Part shown: in pieces, positions 40,921 to 52,151 of the stretch
Layout of the letters: the number at the start of each line of letters is the position of its first letter
How positions within the stretch are numbered: the stretch's first letter is position 1
Assembly: GCF_019649055.1 (NCBI RefSeq)
Contig: NW_026570221.1
Coordinates: forward strand, 1,488,001 to 1,552,000
Reading direction: 5' to 3'
DNA: 64,000 nt
Source of the DNA: Paramacrobiotus metropolitanus
Taxonomy: Eukaryota > Tardigrada > Eutardigrada > Parachela > Macrobiotidae
The notes under the pieces: generated by a model
Databases searched by the model: none
Told to the model about the DNA's origin: nothing
Seen by the model: only the letters and a program-made list of their open reading frames with translations
Translations under genes and position numbers: made by a program

Positions 40921-42150
40921 TTGGAAAAACTATGACAGAGACGCTCCATATAAGCATACAACAAGGCTGAGCGGTTAAATGAACGTCACGAAGGCATGGA
41001 CATCTACTTGTAGTTTTTTTAATTTTCCAGTTGAACTTTCCACTGCCGAGCCCCGCTTCGATAACGTTTTGTTAATACTTTTAAACGCCACCGCTAAAGG
41101 AATTTATGTCATAAATCTCTACCCTACCTAGCGCTACGGCGCTATGTGAATTGTAGTGCAGGTGCACGATTTAAAGTGCTATAGCTAGTACTCGTACATT
41201 AAATGCACAGATAGATCGTACAATGCCGTGCGGCATTGACAGAATTTTAGGCATTCGGTAGTATTTGGCGGTATTTACACTCCTCTTTATCCATCAGAGC
41301 GGTACAAAATTACGAACAAGCCCAGGTTTACAACTGCGTCCGCAAAGCTTGTATATCAATTTACACAGAGGGCACATACATAATCCTGTTTTAACAGGTT
41401 AGGAAAAAGAATACCACGAAAATCCTACATTTTTGAGAGGTTGTCAACTTGTCGCACCAACTGCGGTTTTTTAAAATCCGGTGACAAACCGGACTTGTAC
41501 AAAGTAAAGCGATGAAAAACCTATTTTCAATCGCATAGATACGTGCATGACAAGAACATCGTGCACGGCAAACAGGCACTATGATAAAGCACGGGAAGTC
41601 AACGTTAATGTACACAAGGTGAAAAAATGGCTGTACTGTAACGGAGAAGTGGATCGCTTTCATCCTGAGAGCTGTCGATATGACGCGCACTTGTGTTGAG
41701 TTTACCTGCGTTAGGAGGATGCACACAGGACCAGCACACTGAACAGAATACTCAATTCAGTGGTATACCACAAACCTAAGTACTTTGCCTAGATGTTTGA
41801 GAGAGATATTGTGGCGGGGAAAACACCTTTCGACAATCATCTACTGTTACAGCCTACGCTCTACGTATCCTCTGCGGAATCGTGATGGACAATTGTCTTT
41901 ATTCATGACGTATAATCTATCGGTGTGGCGCTTAAGGCTCTTGGCACTATCGAGATTTAATTACCTTATTGACAATGAACACTGCGGCGTTGTGAGCCAT
42001 TCTTGAATTTCGTCATATCGCGTCGCCTGAATATGACGCAGTGTCGAGGGGATTAATTGAAATGTGCTTACAACCGTTGCTGTCAGCTGTTCAGTTGCGT
42101 GTTACACGCTCTCAAAGTCTTGTTGTCCACAACGTCAGTCTGTTAAGCAA
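40920..42150. other. interval without recognised genes
   Basis: Only short random-looking frames. No repeats shared with the rest of the window were found. The end probably holds the promoter and 5' UTR of rGC-C. Confidence 0.4.
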
Positions 42151-42210
42151 AATGTCCGTCGGTGTTCTTTTGGGCGTTTTCTTATTAATTCAGCGGATTT
42201 CGGCGCGTAT

Positions 42211-42585
42211 TAAGGGATTTGGCCCGGTACATAGTGCCAAATTCGGGTACATACACGGGAACTTTCGCTGTCGCGCACTCCTAAACACTTTTTTGCATTG
42301 CTTTATGACATTTTGTAGCCAAAAGATTTGTATACATAGGCGAAAAAACCGTTTGTGCGCGCAACATCCGGTTTGGGAGTTATTAGTGAAATAAAATTCC
42401 AAAAGTTTAAACGCGCGGAGGTGTACCAAAAGTCTCATTATGAACCGATGCTCTTCAAATTTTGCACGAAAATGCACATTGCACATTACTATGAAGATCG
42501 TTTTGGTACGGAACCAGGTTTCTACCATTTTTTTCAAATTTTAAAATAAATTTCAAAAATTTTAAAAATAATTTTAAAATTTTAG
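42211..42585. mobile_element. solo left arm of the MITE 3 family
   Basis: It begins TAAGGGATTTGGCCCGGTAC and stays similar to the left arm of the 36.9-kb copy (including 'catacacgggaacttt' and 'gtagccaaaagatttgtata') to its AT-rich centre, then stops. The right arm is absent. It lies in the first intron of rGC-C, directly after the signal-peptide exon. Confidence 0.8.
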
Positions 42586-44849
42586 GTTCAGCACCTATCG
42601 GTTATCGTGGACTCTAAAGGTTCATTCATCAGCGCACACGTAGTGTTTCAGAGTTGTGCTTAGTAACATACATTAACATCTGCTGACGATAACTCTTGTT
42701 ACGGTGAGGTGAGCTTTTACTTGATAATTTCAGAGTTGGATCTCCTCATCGTCCCTTGGTACGTAGCGGCATACCTTGTGTAAGGCCGAGCGATAACGCG
42801 ATATTACTTTATTCTAGCCAATAACAATGCTATTTGCAGTGCTGCCGGTGTAGCCATTAATCAACATCGATCACCCAACGCTGTCGCCATGGCCGCGGCC
42901 TCTTACCTAACTTTTGGAGCGGCCATCGGGAAGGTGATGGACAAGTACCGCTGGAAGTACCTGGTGGTGATCAGTGACCTTTTGAAGGATATACAGGAAG
43001 CCGGACGGAGTCTATCCGAATGTGATGGTCTATTTATCGATCTACGAAAGCGAGATAAAGCTATTCAGTATATTGTGATTGAAGTTGACTCTACCAAGCC
43101 GGGATTTACCTTTAGTGCTGCTCTGAACCAAGCCGCACAGCATAGTCGAAGTATGGGCAGTTGTAAACGCTTAAAATCCTCAGCTTAAGTTGGTTAACAA
43201 ATAACTCTGATCATTTTTTGCAGTTATCATGTGCTGTACTCTGTATGCATCGATGAGGAGATTGCTGGTAAGGTTGTATATTTTTACTACGCATAGCCTG
43301 TTTTCTGATTTGTTTTACAGTAAAATACTTTTACGCCACAGGCGGAGGCCTACGATTTGGGAATGACAAATGACGACTACGTAAGTACTAAACTTTTACA
43401 GTTTTACGCGGTTTGTATCTGGACAATTATTTTGCACATACTGAGTTTGCTTGCAAAGTTCTTAATTCGCTAGCAAACGTGAGATCCTGTGATTAGTTTA
43501 ATGTTGTACAGTACCATAATTCCATAGGTTTTCATGATGCTGTATGAAAGCCAAATTCCTTTCGAGCCGCCGATTGATTAGTGGTACTTGGGCGACGAGA
43601 ATGACGAAGTAAAGTACAATATTCAGCTTTCGGGTTGCGTTATTTAAATCAAGTCTCATGTGAAAAACATTTTTGGTAGCGAGTTCATTCGGCATTGGAT
43701 AATGTGCTCGTGTTTCGCACGCCAAAATCCGATTGGGACAAGTTTCTTAATACGTCTCGTGCAGTTAACGAAAGACGAGAAGAAAAGTTTGGAACACCAT
43801 TCCAGCAAGAACTCATGGTACACTTGCGTACATAAATTTTCTGATTAGTGTTTAACAGAGTTCCCCGTTACCTAAACTTTGATGACATTTTAAAATATAT
43901 TTAGTACAACGACTTCATCTTCCAATGTCACGAGGCCGTGGAAATTGCATCTCTGGTAACCAAACTAGCTCTGACCAATAGCAGTGCACAGCTTCGGTTG
44001 AATAAGTTTGGTTGTACTAGGCAATCAACGAAACATTAACGGATATGCAAATCAGTTCCACCGATGAACTTCAGCAGAAAATTTCGGCATCCAGTATGAT
44101 TGGCGAATCGTTAACCGGACACACGAGCTGATGTTTGGAAATGTCCTAGTCACGTCAAAAGCTATTAAGGAGCCTATCATTTGGGTGCAACAGTTTGATT
44201 ACCTCCGAAATGGGAGCGTGGTAAGACGCCGTGCTTAAATTTTTTTCTGCAGTTTTTTTTTTAATTTATTCGTTTGTAGACGGTGCTGCACTATGACTAC
44301 AAGACCGACACGTACCCATTGATGGATCCAAATCGACCAATGAAATGGCGTATCGGGCACGTACCGCCTGATCGTCCACTCTGCGGTCTATTTGGAGAAA
44401 AATGCACAAAAGTAGTCAATGTCGGTTTGGTCGTGGGAGTTGTCACAGCTGCTGTGATGCTGGTCGTCGCAGTACTAATTGGAGGAATTATTTGGTAATT
44501 TTATACTTATGCGAATATAATAACGAATTCGAACAATGTATTTTACTTTATCCCAGGAATAATGAGCGCAAAGCCAATATTAAACGTACATGGTGGATTG
44601 TCCATTCAAGCGATGTTGAGCATTCCCGCAGTACATTTCGAACCGCCACGGAACGATCCTATTTTTCACTCACTACGCACGCGCAGAATTTTCAGCGGAA
44701 GATTGCCGTTGTGCGTGGTATACGAGCTGTCAAGACACCGTTAACCTGGACTTCAGGCAAACATCCAACAGTTACCAAGAACTATATTAGCTTCCTGAAT
44801 TATGTAAGTCGGCATTCGGCAGAATTACGAGCAATGGTTTAAGATTTCT

Positions 44850-46220
44850 GTCAAATAATTGTACAAGGATGAACTTAGGACCGACTGGATTAGCGTAAAT
44901 TACACGATTTGCTTCTCGATACGCCAACAGTTGGTGGACACTTGTGTTAACAGAGGCATATACTGTAACTTGCAACTTGAAACGTCATTTTAGCCACGGT
45001 ACTTGTTCAATTCGGAAGTACCCGCCTTGTCAAAGATTATCCGCGGTATTGCCAAATTAAATTACCGTTACCGTACGGGGTGATCTGTAATACCGAGAAA
45101 GCCTACTATCTAAAGTTGAGAATGCGTAGAAGGTTTTGTAGCAGCACGTGAAACGTGTTCGGGCGATGAAGTTGTGGTAGCAAGGCAACAGCCCAAGCTT
45201 GCCGCATTAGAAAATGATGACGCCGCCATGAGCCATACCGAAAAGGTCGCATGTGTCACTAACACCGGTAGCTCGCGGCAGTGACGCTATTTCCATTGGT
45301 CTTAACCCGAAGCAAGGATCATATTTTGGCGCTCGTGGCATAGGTGGCGACCGTGGCGTACTGAATGCCGACAGCGTAAATATTGCTCTACGGATTAAGC
45401 TGTCTGCGTGAGATGTGTGCCAGGCTGCCAGCAGACTGCAGATGCAACACTCCTGGGTAGCTTATGCTTCTCCAGTTAATTTTGATAATGAAAACTGAAA
45501 ACCACACTTGTTTGCTGGACTTTGAACTAGAGTAGTATTCTGATGACGCGGCAGACGCGCTCGATCTAGTTGCAAAACAAGCCCTTTTTTCGTTAAATTA
45601 ATAGTTACAGATTGAATTGTCCTTTTTTCTCCACTAAACAGGTGTATTAAACCAGGTCGCTATACGATCATATAAGTGATATAACTACAGCACCAATAAA
45701 TTGTATGAATACTTCGTCAAGTATGCTGCAATACTCTACTGTGCCGTACGTTAAAGATGCGCACAAGAGCACGAATAAATCTCAAAAGAGTCAACACCTA
45801 GGGTTTTCGAGCTCACAATGTACTGTTACAGTATCTTGAAAAGAGAAGAAGAAACTACTTAAAACGAAACCTACGGAACCCTGTAGCCCAATGACCACTT
45901 ACCTCTGTAGGTGGTTGTAGTGGGTGGCTATAGTGATTTCCAAAATTAATAAAAAAGGTAATGTTAGCCTAATCCTACAGTCATTCAATCAATCAATCCT
46001 GATTCCTGGTGTGCTTTGCCGGCAGAACGCGAGTGCTCTTTCTAGGCAGTACTGAAAGCAGCAAAGTGCACATTTAGTAGTTAGTACTGGCTCACGGTTG
46101 TGCTCTCGTGCGTTTGCCTGTACGGGTAATACTGGGTAATAGGGGTAAAATGGATAGGTGATGCGGGCGCCCGGTATTTTGAAATTGGCTTATAAGTGAA
46201 CAGTTTTCTTGATTTATTTT
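44850..46220. other. rGC-C interval with a decayed kinase-homology part
   Basis: The N-lobe of the kinase-homology domain is expected here. A frame near 45283-45410 ('SDAISIGLNPKQGSYFGARG' ending 'VNIALRIKLSA') could be its Gly-rich part, but I cannot place splice sites with confidence. The rest is non-coding. Confidence 0.3.
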
Positions 46221-47302
46221 TTAGATTCACAAAATGGATTCGCATCACATTAACAAGCTAATAGGACTGGACATAGCCCATCGACCACCCGATCTCTTTC
46301 ACCAATGGTGCAAACGGGGTTCGTTGGAGGATTTGTTGCTGTTGCGAGAACCGGACTGGACATTAAAGCTCTCTTTATTACACGATCTTATTCATGTAAA
46401 TAAATGTTCCACCACTTATACTGGAAGTTAGCTTATAGTTAACTCTTTTATTTAAGGGTCTTCATTACATTCACACAACTGGAGTAAAAATGCACGGGAA
46501 CCTCCGTCCAACAAAATGTCTGCTCGACAGCCACTTGAGCATGAAGATTTCCGATTACGGCCACGAGACCATTAGTCGTTTGTTATCTGGGTTTATTGGA
46601 CACTCCAATCATGGTCGTCCGTTTTTTCCGCCGCACCCGTGGATGGCACCGGAAGTATATCGCCATGGGCGTGCCTTCCCGGCCAGCGATATATACGCAA
46701 TGGGCACTATTGTTCAGCAGATTCTCATGGGCTACGAGTCCTTTAACACTCACGCACTGGGTAGATAATTTGCGCATTAACATACACTGCAATTTAAAAC
46801 TGGTGGTACTATTTCGTTCTTTGTATCTGTATGTGTAGTGGGTGGAGATGGACTGCGGCAGTTAAAATTTTCCGAAGAACTTGAGAAAGGAGCTCTTGGC
46901 CACTTCCTCGAAGTAACAAAGCGGTGCTGGCTAGAAGACCCCGCAGCAAGACCACAAATGCTGGACATACATAATTGTTTCTCAGAAGCCACCGTTTATG
47001 AAGGCCTGAGAGGCAGCCTGATCGAGCGGATTATCAGACGATTAGCCAAATATAACGAAACACTCGAAATCCAGGTCTCGGAGAAGACCGCTCAGCTGCA
47101 GTCAGAGCAGCAGCGTGCTGACGCCTTATTGCGGGAGATGCTTCCTGTGTAATAGGAAAAATTAATTAATGTAAACACAACCAAAACATTTGTCTTTTTG
47201 CTTCCTTGTAGCGATGTTGTACGGAAACCACGAGCCGGTATAAAAGTTGACCCCGAATACGTGGATGAAGTTAGCGTTCTGTTCAGTGATATTGCCGGTT
47301 TT

Positions 47303-47527
47303 AAAGGAATTATCGGAGATAATTAATGTTAATTCTGGCGAGCGGCATGCTTTTGCCTCGCCCTGACATTAATGTGCTGTCGCGGGACAGATTTATTGGT
47401 GGCCATCTGGGTGGTCAGATAACATTTCTTAATGTCGCTCTGGTTTTCATGCTGCCTTTCGGCAGCTTCGCATGCCCATCTACCATTTGTGAAAATCTTT
47501 GATGCAGTCCACATCGACTGCGATTTT
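47303..47527 (+). repeat. A1 direct repeat of the DIRS/PAT-like element
   Basis: 225 bp starting AAAGGAATTATCGGAGATAA, identical by eye to 51755-51979. It marks the left end of the element. Confidence 0.9.
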
Positions 47528-47529
47528 AA

Positions 47530-48890
47530 TGATAATGTTAATACTGCTATTAGCGGTATTTTTATTATTTTATTACTGCCGTTATTATTATTATTTTTAT
47601 TTACCGTTACAATTACCGTTATCATTACTGTTACTATTGCTAATAGGGTTATTTAATGCTTTTATTTTATTATTATTATTTATCATTACTGCTATTGTTT
47701 TTCTTGTTATTATTTTTTATTATTATTTTTTTTCATTATTGTTATTATTTTTGTTACTATTGTTGTTTTGTCTCTCCAGTTTACTATTGTTCATTGTCAT
47801 TACTTACTGTTATCTTCATTCATGCTATTATCATTGTTTTTACATTGCATTGATTGCACCATTGACTCTTATCCACTTTATCATTGTCCCTGTTTTTTTT
47901 TGTTATACATATCCCTATCTCCATAATTATTATTATCCCTATCATTTTGATCTTTATCTTTGATATCCTTATACCTGTTACTTATTATCTCCCTACTCTT
48001 ACTTTCCATGTCAATTATATTCTTAATTTTATTCTCCATTTATCCTTGTCTTTATTTCATTTCATCCACTTTATGTCCCTATAATTTTTATCTTTATCTT
48101 CAATATCTTCATAACTGTTACTTATTGTCTCCCTATCCTTACTTTCCATATCAAACAGTTCTTAATTTTACTCTCCATTTTATTTTGTCTTTATTGCGTT
48201 TCATCTAACTTTATGTATAATTTCATTGGTGCCTAATGTTGATGTAATTCACAAAATTTAGGTACATAAGTAATAAGTTACCCTATTATTTCTCGCGCTT
48301 GCAGTATACGATCCTTTACTGTTATTTATTATTTTGGGATGTGTTATGCAGCCTCATATTTTTGTGTTCACGCGGAAATAATATTCCGCGGCATTGAATA
48401 CTTTTCTGGAAAGTTTATATAATATGTTACATCGTGTTCCCTCGATTTTAACGTTTGTTTTTGGATGATGCCTGATGAGCGTTTGCCTTAATGTAAATTT
48501 CCCTTGATATCATGTGCTTATTGGAAACCCGCATTACGGCTTCTTCGTTATTATATTGCGATCACTCTTTATTCGGATACTTCTATGCAACGTTTCATCT
48601 GAAATCTTGCATTTTTTCCATGTGTTTCTGCGTGATCATTGTATTATTGTATCGTTGTATTATTCACTGTATTTTTGTTCATTGTATCGTTGTATGATTC
48701 ATTGTTTATCATTGTATTATCATTGTTTATTTATCACTGCATTTACTATCATTGTATTTATTGCATTTATTATATATCATTGAATTTATTATCATTGTTT
48801 ATCATTGTAATTATTATTTATCATTGTATTTATATTCATTGTTTATCATTGTATTATCATTATGTATTATCATCTAAACTTGTGGTATCG
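47530..48890 (+). repeat. G-poor TTA/TTATCATTGTA low-complexity tract
   Basis: The first 700 bp is almost free of G on the plus strand (TTATTATTTTTAT-like). From about 48650 an 11-13-bp unit near TTATCATTGTAT repeats many times. It fills the left non-coding part of the DIRS/PAT-like element. Open frames across it are low-complexity shadows. Confidence 0.75.
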
Positions 48891-49195
48891 TTTTCATCTA
48901 ATTTCAAGTTGCAATGCTTTAGTAGCGTATAGTGTTCTTCCGTTATGTTATGGCGTAAGCTCGTCCGCGCCCCGCGGCATATCTTGTCGACAATTATTAC
49001 GTCGTATCTCTCATGAGTTGGATGGAGCCGCATGTATCTCGTATGATCAATTTTTGGAGGTCCCTATTTACGTTTTCTTTATTGAGGATCAGTAAATCCT
49101 CTATTTGCATAAAATATTTGGGATATTATTTGTGACTACCACCGTATTGGCGGTCGCCCTGTTCTTTCAGCCCGGCATATTGCCGGCTGCGCAAA

Positions 49196-49438
49196 ATGCC
49201 TAATTTTATTTGCTTGCATTCTGGCTACCCTTGTACGTGTACTCTGTGCTTTTCTCATAATATCAGTGCGAATCAAGTTGTGACTGATTTAGCGCATCTT
49301 TATTCATCCGATTTGTACGATTTTCCCGCACAATTTTCTACATCAAATCTGATCTTTAATCGTTTTTTACGTTATTATCTTCGTAACTCAGCCGTATCTG
49401 ATTCGACAATTGTGCCCTTGCCTTTGTTGTCGCTTTAA
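49196..49438 (+). CDS. short Cys-rich ORF of the DIRS/PAT-like element
   Basis: Eighty codons from ATG to TAA, starting MPNFICLHSGYPCTCTLC, with four Cys in a short span, followed by a Ser/Leu/Tyr-rich part. It is the first substantial frame after the low-complexity tract. It is not recognised; possibly a leader or a zinc-binding piece of the gag gene. Confidence 0.3.
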   Translation: MPNFICLHSGYPCTCTLCFSHNISANQVVTDLAHLYSSDLYDFPAQFSTSNLIFNRFLRYYLRNSAVSDSTIVPLPLLSL

Positions 49439-49485
49439 TTTTCCACTCTATTTTATCTCACGCATTGGATTAACTGTGGAACGTA

Positions 49486-49794
49486 ATGTTCGCAATGGGA
49501 CGCAGACGGAAAACGGTTGATCCACTAGTTGCAGTCGGAAGGAACTCCGGCAGGATCTCCAAGCCTGCACCGCGACGTGGCCGACCGCCTAGAGCGCCTG
49601 CTCTTAAGGTCACTACTGCTTCTCGTCCAAAGCCCGATCGGTTGTCAGAACTTCTTGTACTTAAGCGGCAATTGTTTGAAGAAATCAACCAGATGACAGG
49701 GACTTCTGAGCATTTACCGGTATCACCGCTCTCACCGATGCGCAGTGTTCGGTTTTCTCCTCTCCTGAGCGTACAGGTAACGGTAGCGTTGTGA
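49486..49794 (+). CDS. basic AT-hook-like N-terminal gag ORF
   Basis: It starts MFAMGRRRKTVDPLVAVGRN and includes 'APRRGRPPRAPALKV', an AT-hook-type RGRPP motif, then a helical stretch 'RLSELLVLKRQLFEEINQMT'. It stops at 49792. The downstream gag-like sequence continues in other frames (49800-49940 contains stops). In DIRS-type elements the first ORF encodes a gag-like protein with a basic head, which fits. It is broken from the rest by frameshifts. Confidence 0.5.
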   Translation: MFAMGRRRKTVDPLVAVGRNSGRISKPAPRRGRPPRAPALKVTTASRPKPDRLSELLVLKRQLFEEINQMTGTSEHLPVSPLSPMRSVRFSPLLSVQVTVAL

Positions 49795-49936
49795 ATATGC
49801 CTACCAAGAAAAGCTCTAATGCCGCAGTTCCCAGTTCCCAGCGTTCTTAACCGGCTTGGTGTAAAGCCTGACGCGTTAATTCAGTATTCGGATGACATCA
49901 CTGATCTACCAGCCGTTGCTGAAAAACTAAGCAGCT

Positions 49937-50305
49937 TTGTTTGATCATTCTGCGTTCGCTGATTTTACCAAATTATTCCTCTTGTCTTTTGTGTTCGAAT
50001 TTAATTTACCTAAAATGCGTCGTGACGAATTTTGTCAACCATTATCAGCCGTATCAGCGGCCGGCCAGCGCGCTAATGCTATGAGCTTTCCAAATGTGGA
50101 GTCGTGGACTCGTTGTCACCACATTTTTATGTCATACTGGATTTACAATAAGCCAGAGTTTGTTTTGCCAATGTTAAAATATCTCGACATTATGGCAAAT
50201 TTTGCTCATTCATTTGACACCGCTCAGTGGTTTCCTTCCGATCAGCGCTTTCGAATGCTTGCTCGTATGCACCCGAATAATGCCGCCATTTGGTCCCAAG
50301 AGTGA
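49937..50305 (+). pseudogene. DIRS-type gag core
   Basis: The frame contains 'SFPNVESWTRCHHIFMSYWI', 'PEFVLPMLKYLDIMANFAHS' and 'AQWFPSDQRFRMLARMHPNN'. DIRS-order gags share the pattern W-x(3)-F-x(2)-Y then P-x-L-x(2)-Y-x(2)-I, then W-x(2)-YD-x(2)-FR, here with 'PSDQRFR' in place of YDxxFR. It ends at TGA 50303, while the following zinc-rich part lies in another frame starting before 50300. Confidence 0.6.
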
Positions 50306-50990
50306 TCATGGAATTTATAGAATGTGCTTCATGACTGGTTTTTCCAGCATGCGCCCGGGCGGAAGTCAGACAGCGTCTTTTGAACGTTCGACCCAGTCAA
50401 ATGTTCCACCACCATCCAACTGTTGTTATAAGTGTAACGTGCCTGGTCAATGGATAAAGAAATGCCCTAATCGGCGTAAGGATCCTCCTAACCGTTATGC
50501 GGAACCCCAGCTTTTTCGCGGGCGCAGCGAGACGGATGACCGTCTCTGTTCTAAATGGCAATGTGGATTCTGCACTTCACCGTGCCAGTACGGAAAGTTG
50601 CACCGCTGTGCAGCGTGTGACGCCGGTTCCCATGGTTTGCGCAAGAAGCGCTCTAGTGTCGGCGAAGCCGACACAAACCGACGCATTACATGCGCCATCG
50701 TCCTGACCAGCATTTTATGCAACAGTCCACCATTTGATGCAGCATCATATTTCCGCGTCAACACGGAAAACATATTTGACCGTGTTAAATCAGTTTTGCG
50801 GTTACTGTCTGCTCCCTTTTGCAATTCGTCATTGTTCACCGAAATCAACATTCTGAATTTTATTGCTCATTTATATCGTTTCGGTCATAAGTTTTCATCT
50901 GTTCGGACATATCTTGCCGGAATTTCAAACTTTGCGCTGGAAAGCGGTGTGTCTAATCCGCGTTATCTGTTAAAGTTCAACATGCATTGA
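50202..50990 (+). pseudogene. gag zinc region joined to the N-terminal domain of a tyrosine recombinase
   Basis: The useful part starts near 50310. 'CCYKCNVPGQWIKKC' is a zinc knuckle whose His is Gln. 'KWQCGFCTSPCQYGKLHRCA' then 'CDAGSHG' matches the Cys/His-rich end of DIRS gags. From about 50740 comes an all-helical core-binding domain ('NILNFIAHLYRFGHKFSSVR', then 'TYLAGISNFALESGV') as in tyrosine recombinases. In DIRS and Ngaro elements RT and RNase H normally lie between these two; here they are directly joined in one open frame, so the RT segment was deleted or never present. The frame stops at 50988 ('FNMH'); the neighbouring frame continues with 'ALKGFQR'. Confidence 0.65.
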
Positions 50991-51616
50991 AGGGATTTCA
51001 GCGGTTGGCTCTTATCGTGCCTAATAGCCGAACGCCAGTTTCACTTGATATAATGTGATTATTGAAAGCCAGAATTATTGCTTCATCCTTATCATTATAT
51101 GATCTTTCTCTACTCTGGTGTGCAATGTGCTTCGCTTTCTTCGGGATTTTTACGTGTCTCTAAATTTGCGGTCTCATTGAGTAATAAGCATACTGTTCTA
51201 TTCGCCACGTTACCTTCGATGGTCATCACGTGTCTTTTGTTATTCCAAGTTCTAAGACTGACAAATTTTCTCACGGTTACACACTGCATTTTTATCCTAC
51301 TGAGCGTCTCATTTGCCCCGTTCGGGTGTACATCCGTTATTCGCGATACCGTGCTCATACGAATGCTCAAACACCATTTTTCGTGTTCCGTGATGAATCA
51401 TCATGGTTTCGGAATTAATTTGAATGTTGTTTGCGTCGGTTATTACCGGAATTTCCTGATATTCATTCCCATGGTCTTCATGTTGGCGCCGCAACCACTG
51501 CGCTGGCGATGGGTTCATCTTGTCAGCAAATACAATCTGCCGGACGTTTGAGATCTTCGGCATTTTCAAGTTATATTCGGGATATCCTGCCAATTCAATC
51601 GTTTCGCATGTACTGA
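50985..51616 (+). pseudogene. tyrosine recombinase catalytic domain, broken
   Basis: In successive frames: 'ALKGFQRLALIVPNSRTPVS', 'SGFLRVSKFAV' (first catalytic Arg region), 'IPSSKTDKFSHGYTLHFYP' (beta-hairpin Lys) and, at about 51440-51600, 'HSHGLHVGAATTALAMGSSC' followed by 'GRLRSSAFSSYIRDI'. The last part aligns with the HxxR...G(R)W...Y end of DIRS-type recombinases. The second catalytic Arg is His (HGLH instead of HxLR) and the H/W position is Leu; the final Tyr is present. At least two frameshifts and a TGA near 51056 also occur. It would have joined circular element DNA to the target without a duplication. Confidence 0.75.
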
Positions 51617-51637
51617 TTTCTGTTTGGGGGCTTGTTT

Positions 51638-51754
51638 GGGGCGTTTTTTTGTTTTGGTTTATTGTACTTTCATTGTGTGTTCATTGTTCATTAAAATACC
51701 CGGCAAACCCACGATACGGTGTTCTGTTTACATCCACAGCGAGCGGCAGAATTA
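51638..51754 (+). repeat. B1 direct repeat
   Basis: About 117 bp ending CAGCGAGCGGCAGAATTA, directly abutting A2. It matches B2 except for GATACGG against GATGCGG and one T in a homopolymer. Confidence 0.88.
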
Positions 51755-51979
51755 AAAGGAATTATCGGAGATAATTAATGTTAATTCTGGCGAGCGGCAT
51801 GCTTTTGCCTCGCCCTGACATTAATGTGCTGTCGCGGGACAGATTTATTGGTGGCCATCTGGGTGGTCAGATAACATTTCTTAATGTCGCTCTGGTTTTC
51901 ATGCTGCCTTTCGGCAGCTTCGCATGCCCATCTACCATTTGTGAAAATCTTTGATGCAGTCCACATCGACTGCGATTTT
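51755..51979 (+). repeat. A2 direct repeat
   Basis: Identical copy of A1, joined to B1 without spacer, as expected for the internal junction of split direct repeats. Confidence 0.9.
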
Positions 51980-52035
51980 CCCCACCCACCCGTTCCCGTT
52001 TGTATCGAAGATCTTTGGGAGGGGGCGTTGGGAGT

Positions 52036-52151
52036 GGGGCGTTTTTTGTTTTGGTTTATTGTACTTTCATTGTGTGTTCATTGTTCATTAAAATACCCGG
52101 CAAACCCACGATGCGGTGTTCTGTTTACATCCACAGCGAGCGGCAGAATTA
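52036..52151 (+). repeat. B2 direct repeat
   Basis: Copy of B1 that forms the right end of the element; the rGC-C exon resumes at the next base. Confidence 0.88.

Larger units (their letters stand above)
47303..52151 (+). mobile_element. DIRS-order (PAT/Ngaro-like) element with split direct repeats
   Basis: The order is A1 (47303-47527), ORF region, B1 (51638-51754), A2 (51755-51979), spacer, B2 (52036-52151). A1 and A2 are identical over 225 bp. B1 and B2 differ by about one base and a T-run length. This A1-ORFs-B1-A2-B2 layout is the split direct repeat of PAT and Ngaro retrotransposons, which move by a tyrosine recombinase through a circle and leave no target duplication. Here the flanks (GCCGGTTTT and ACCGATTTT) join to a normal rGC exon with no duplicated bases. 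Inside are gag-like and tyrosine-recombinase pieces; no reverse transcriptase or RNase H was found. Confidence 0.88.

Noticed and set aside
47499-48783. Several long hydrophobic frames (Leu/Ile/Tyr/Phe-rich)
   Set aside because: They are translations of the T-rich low-complexity tract; composition, not membrane proteins.
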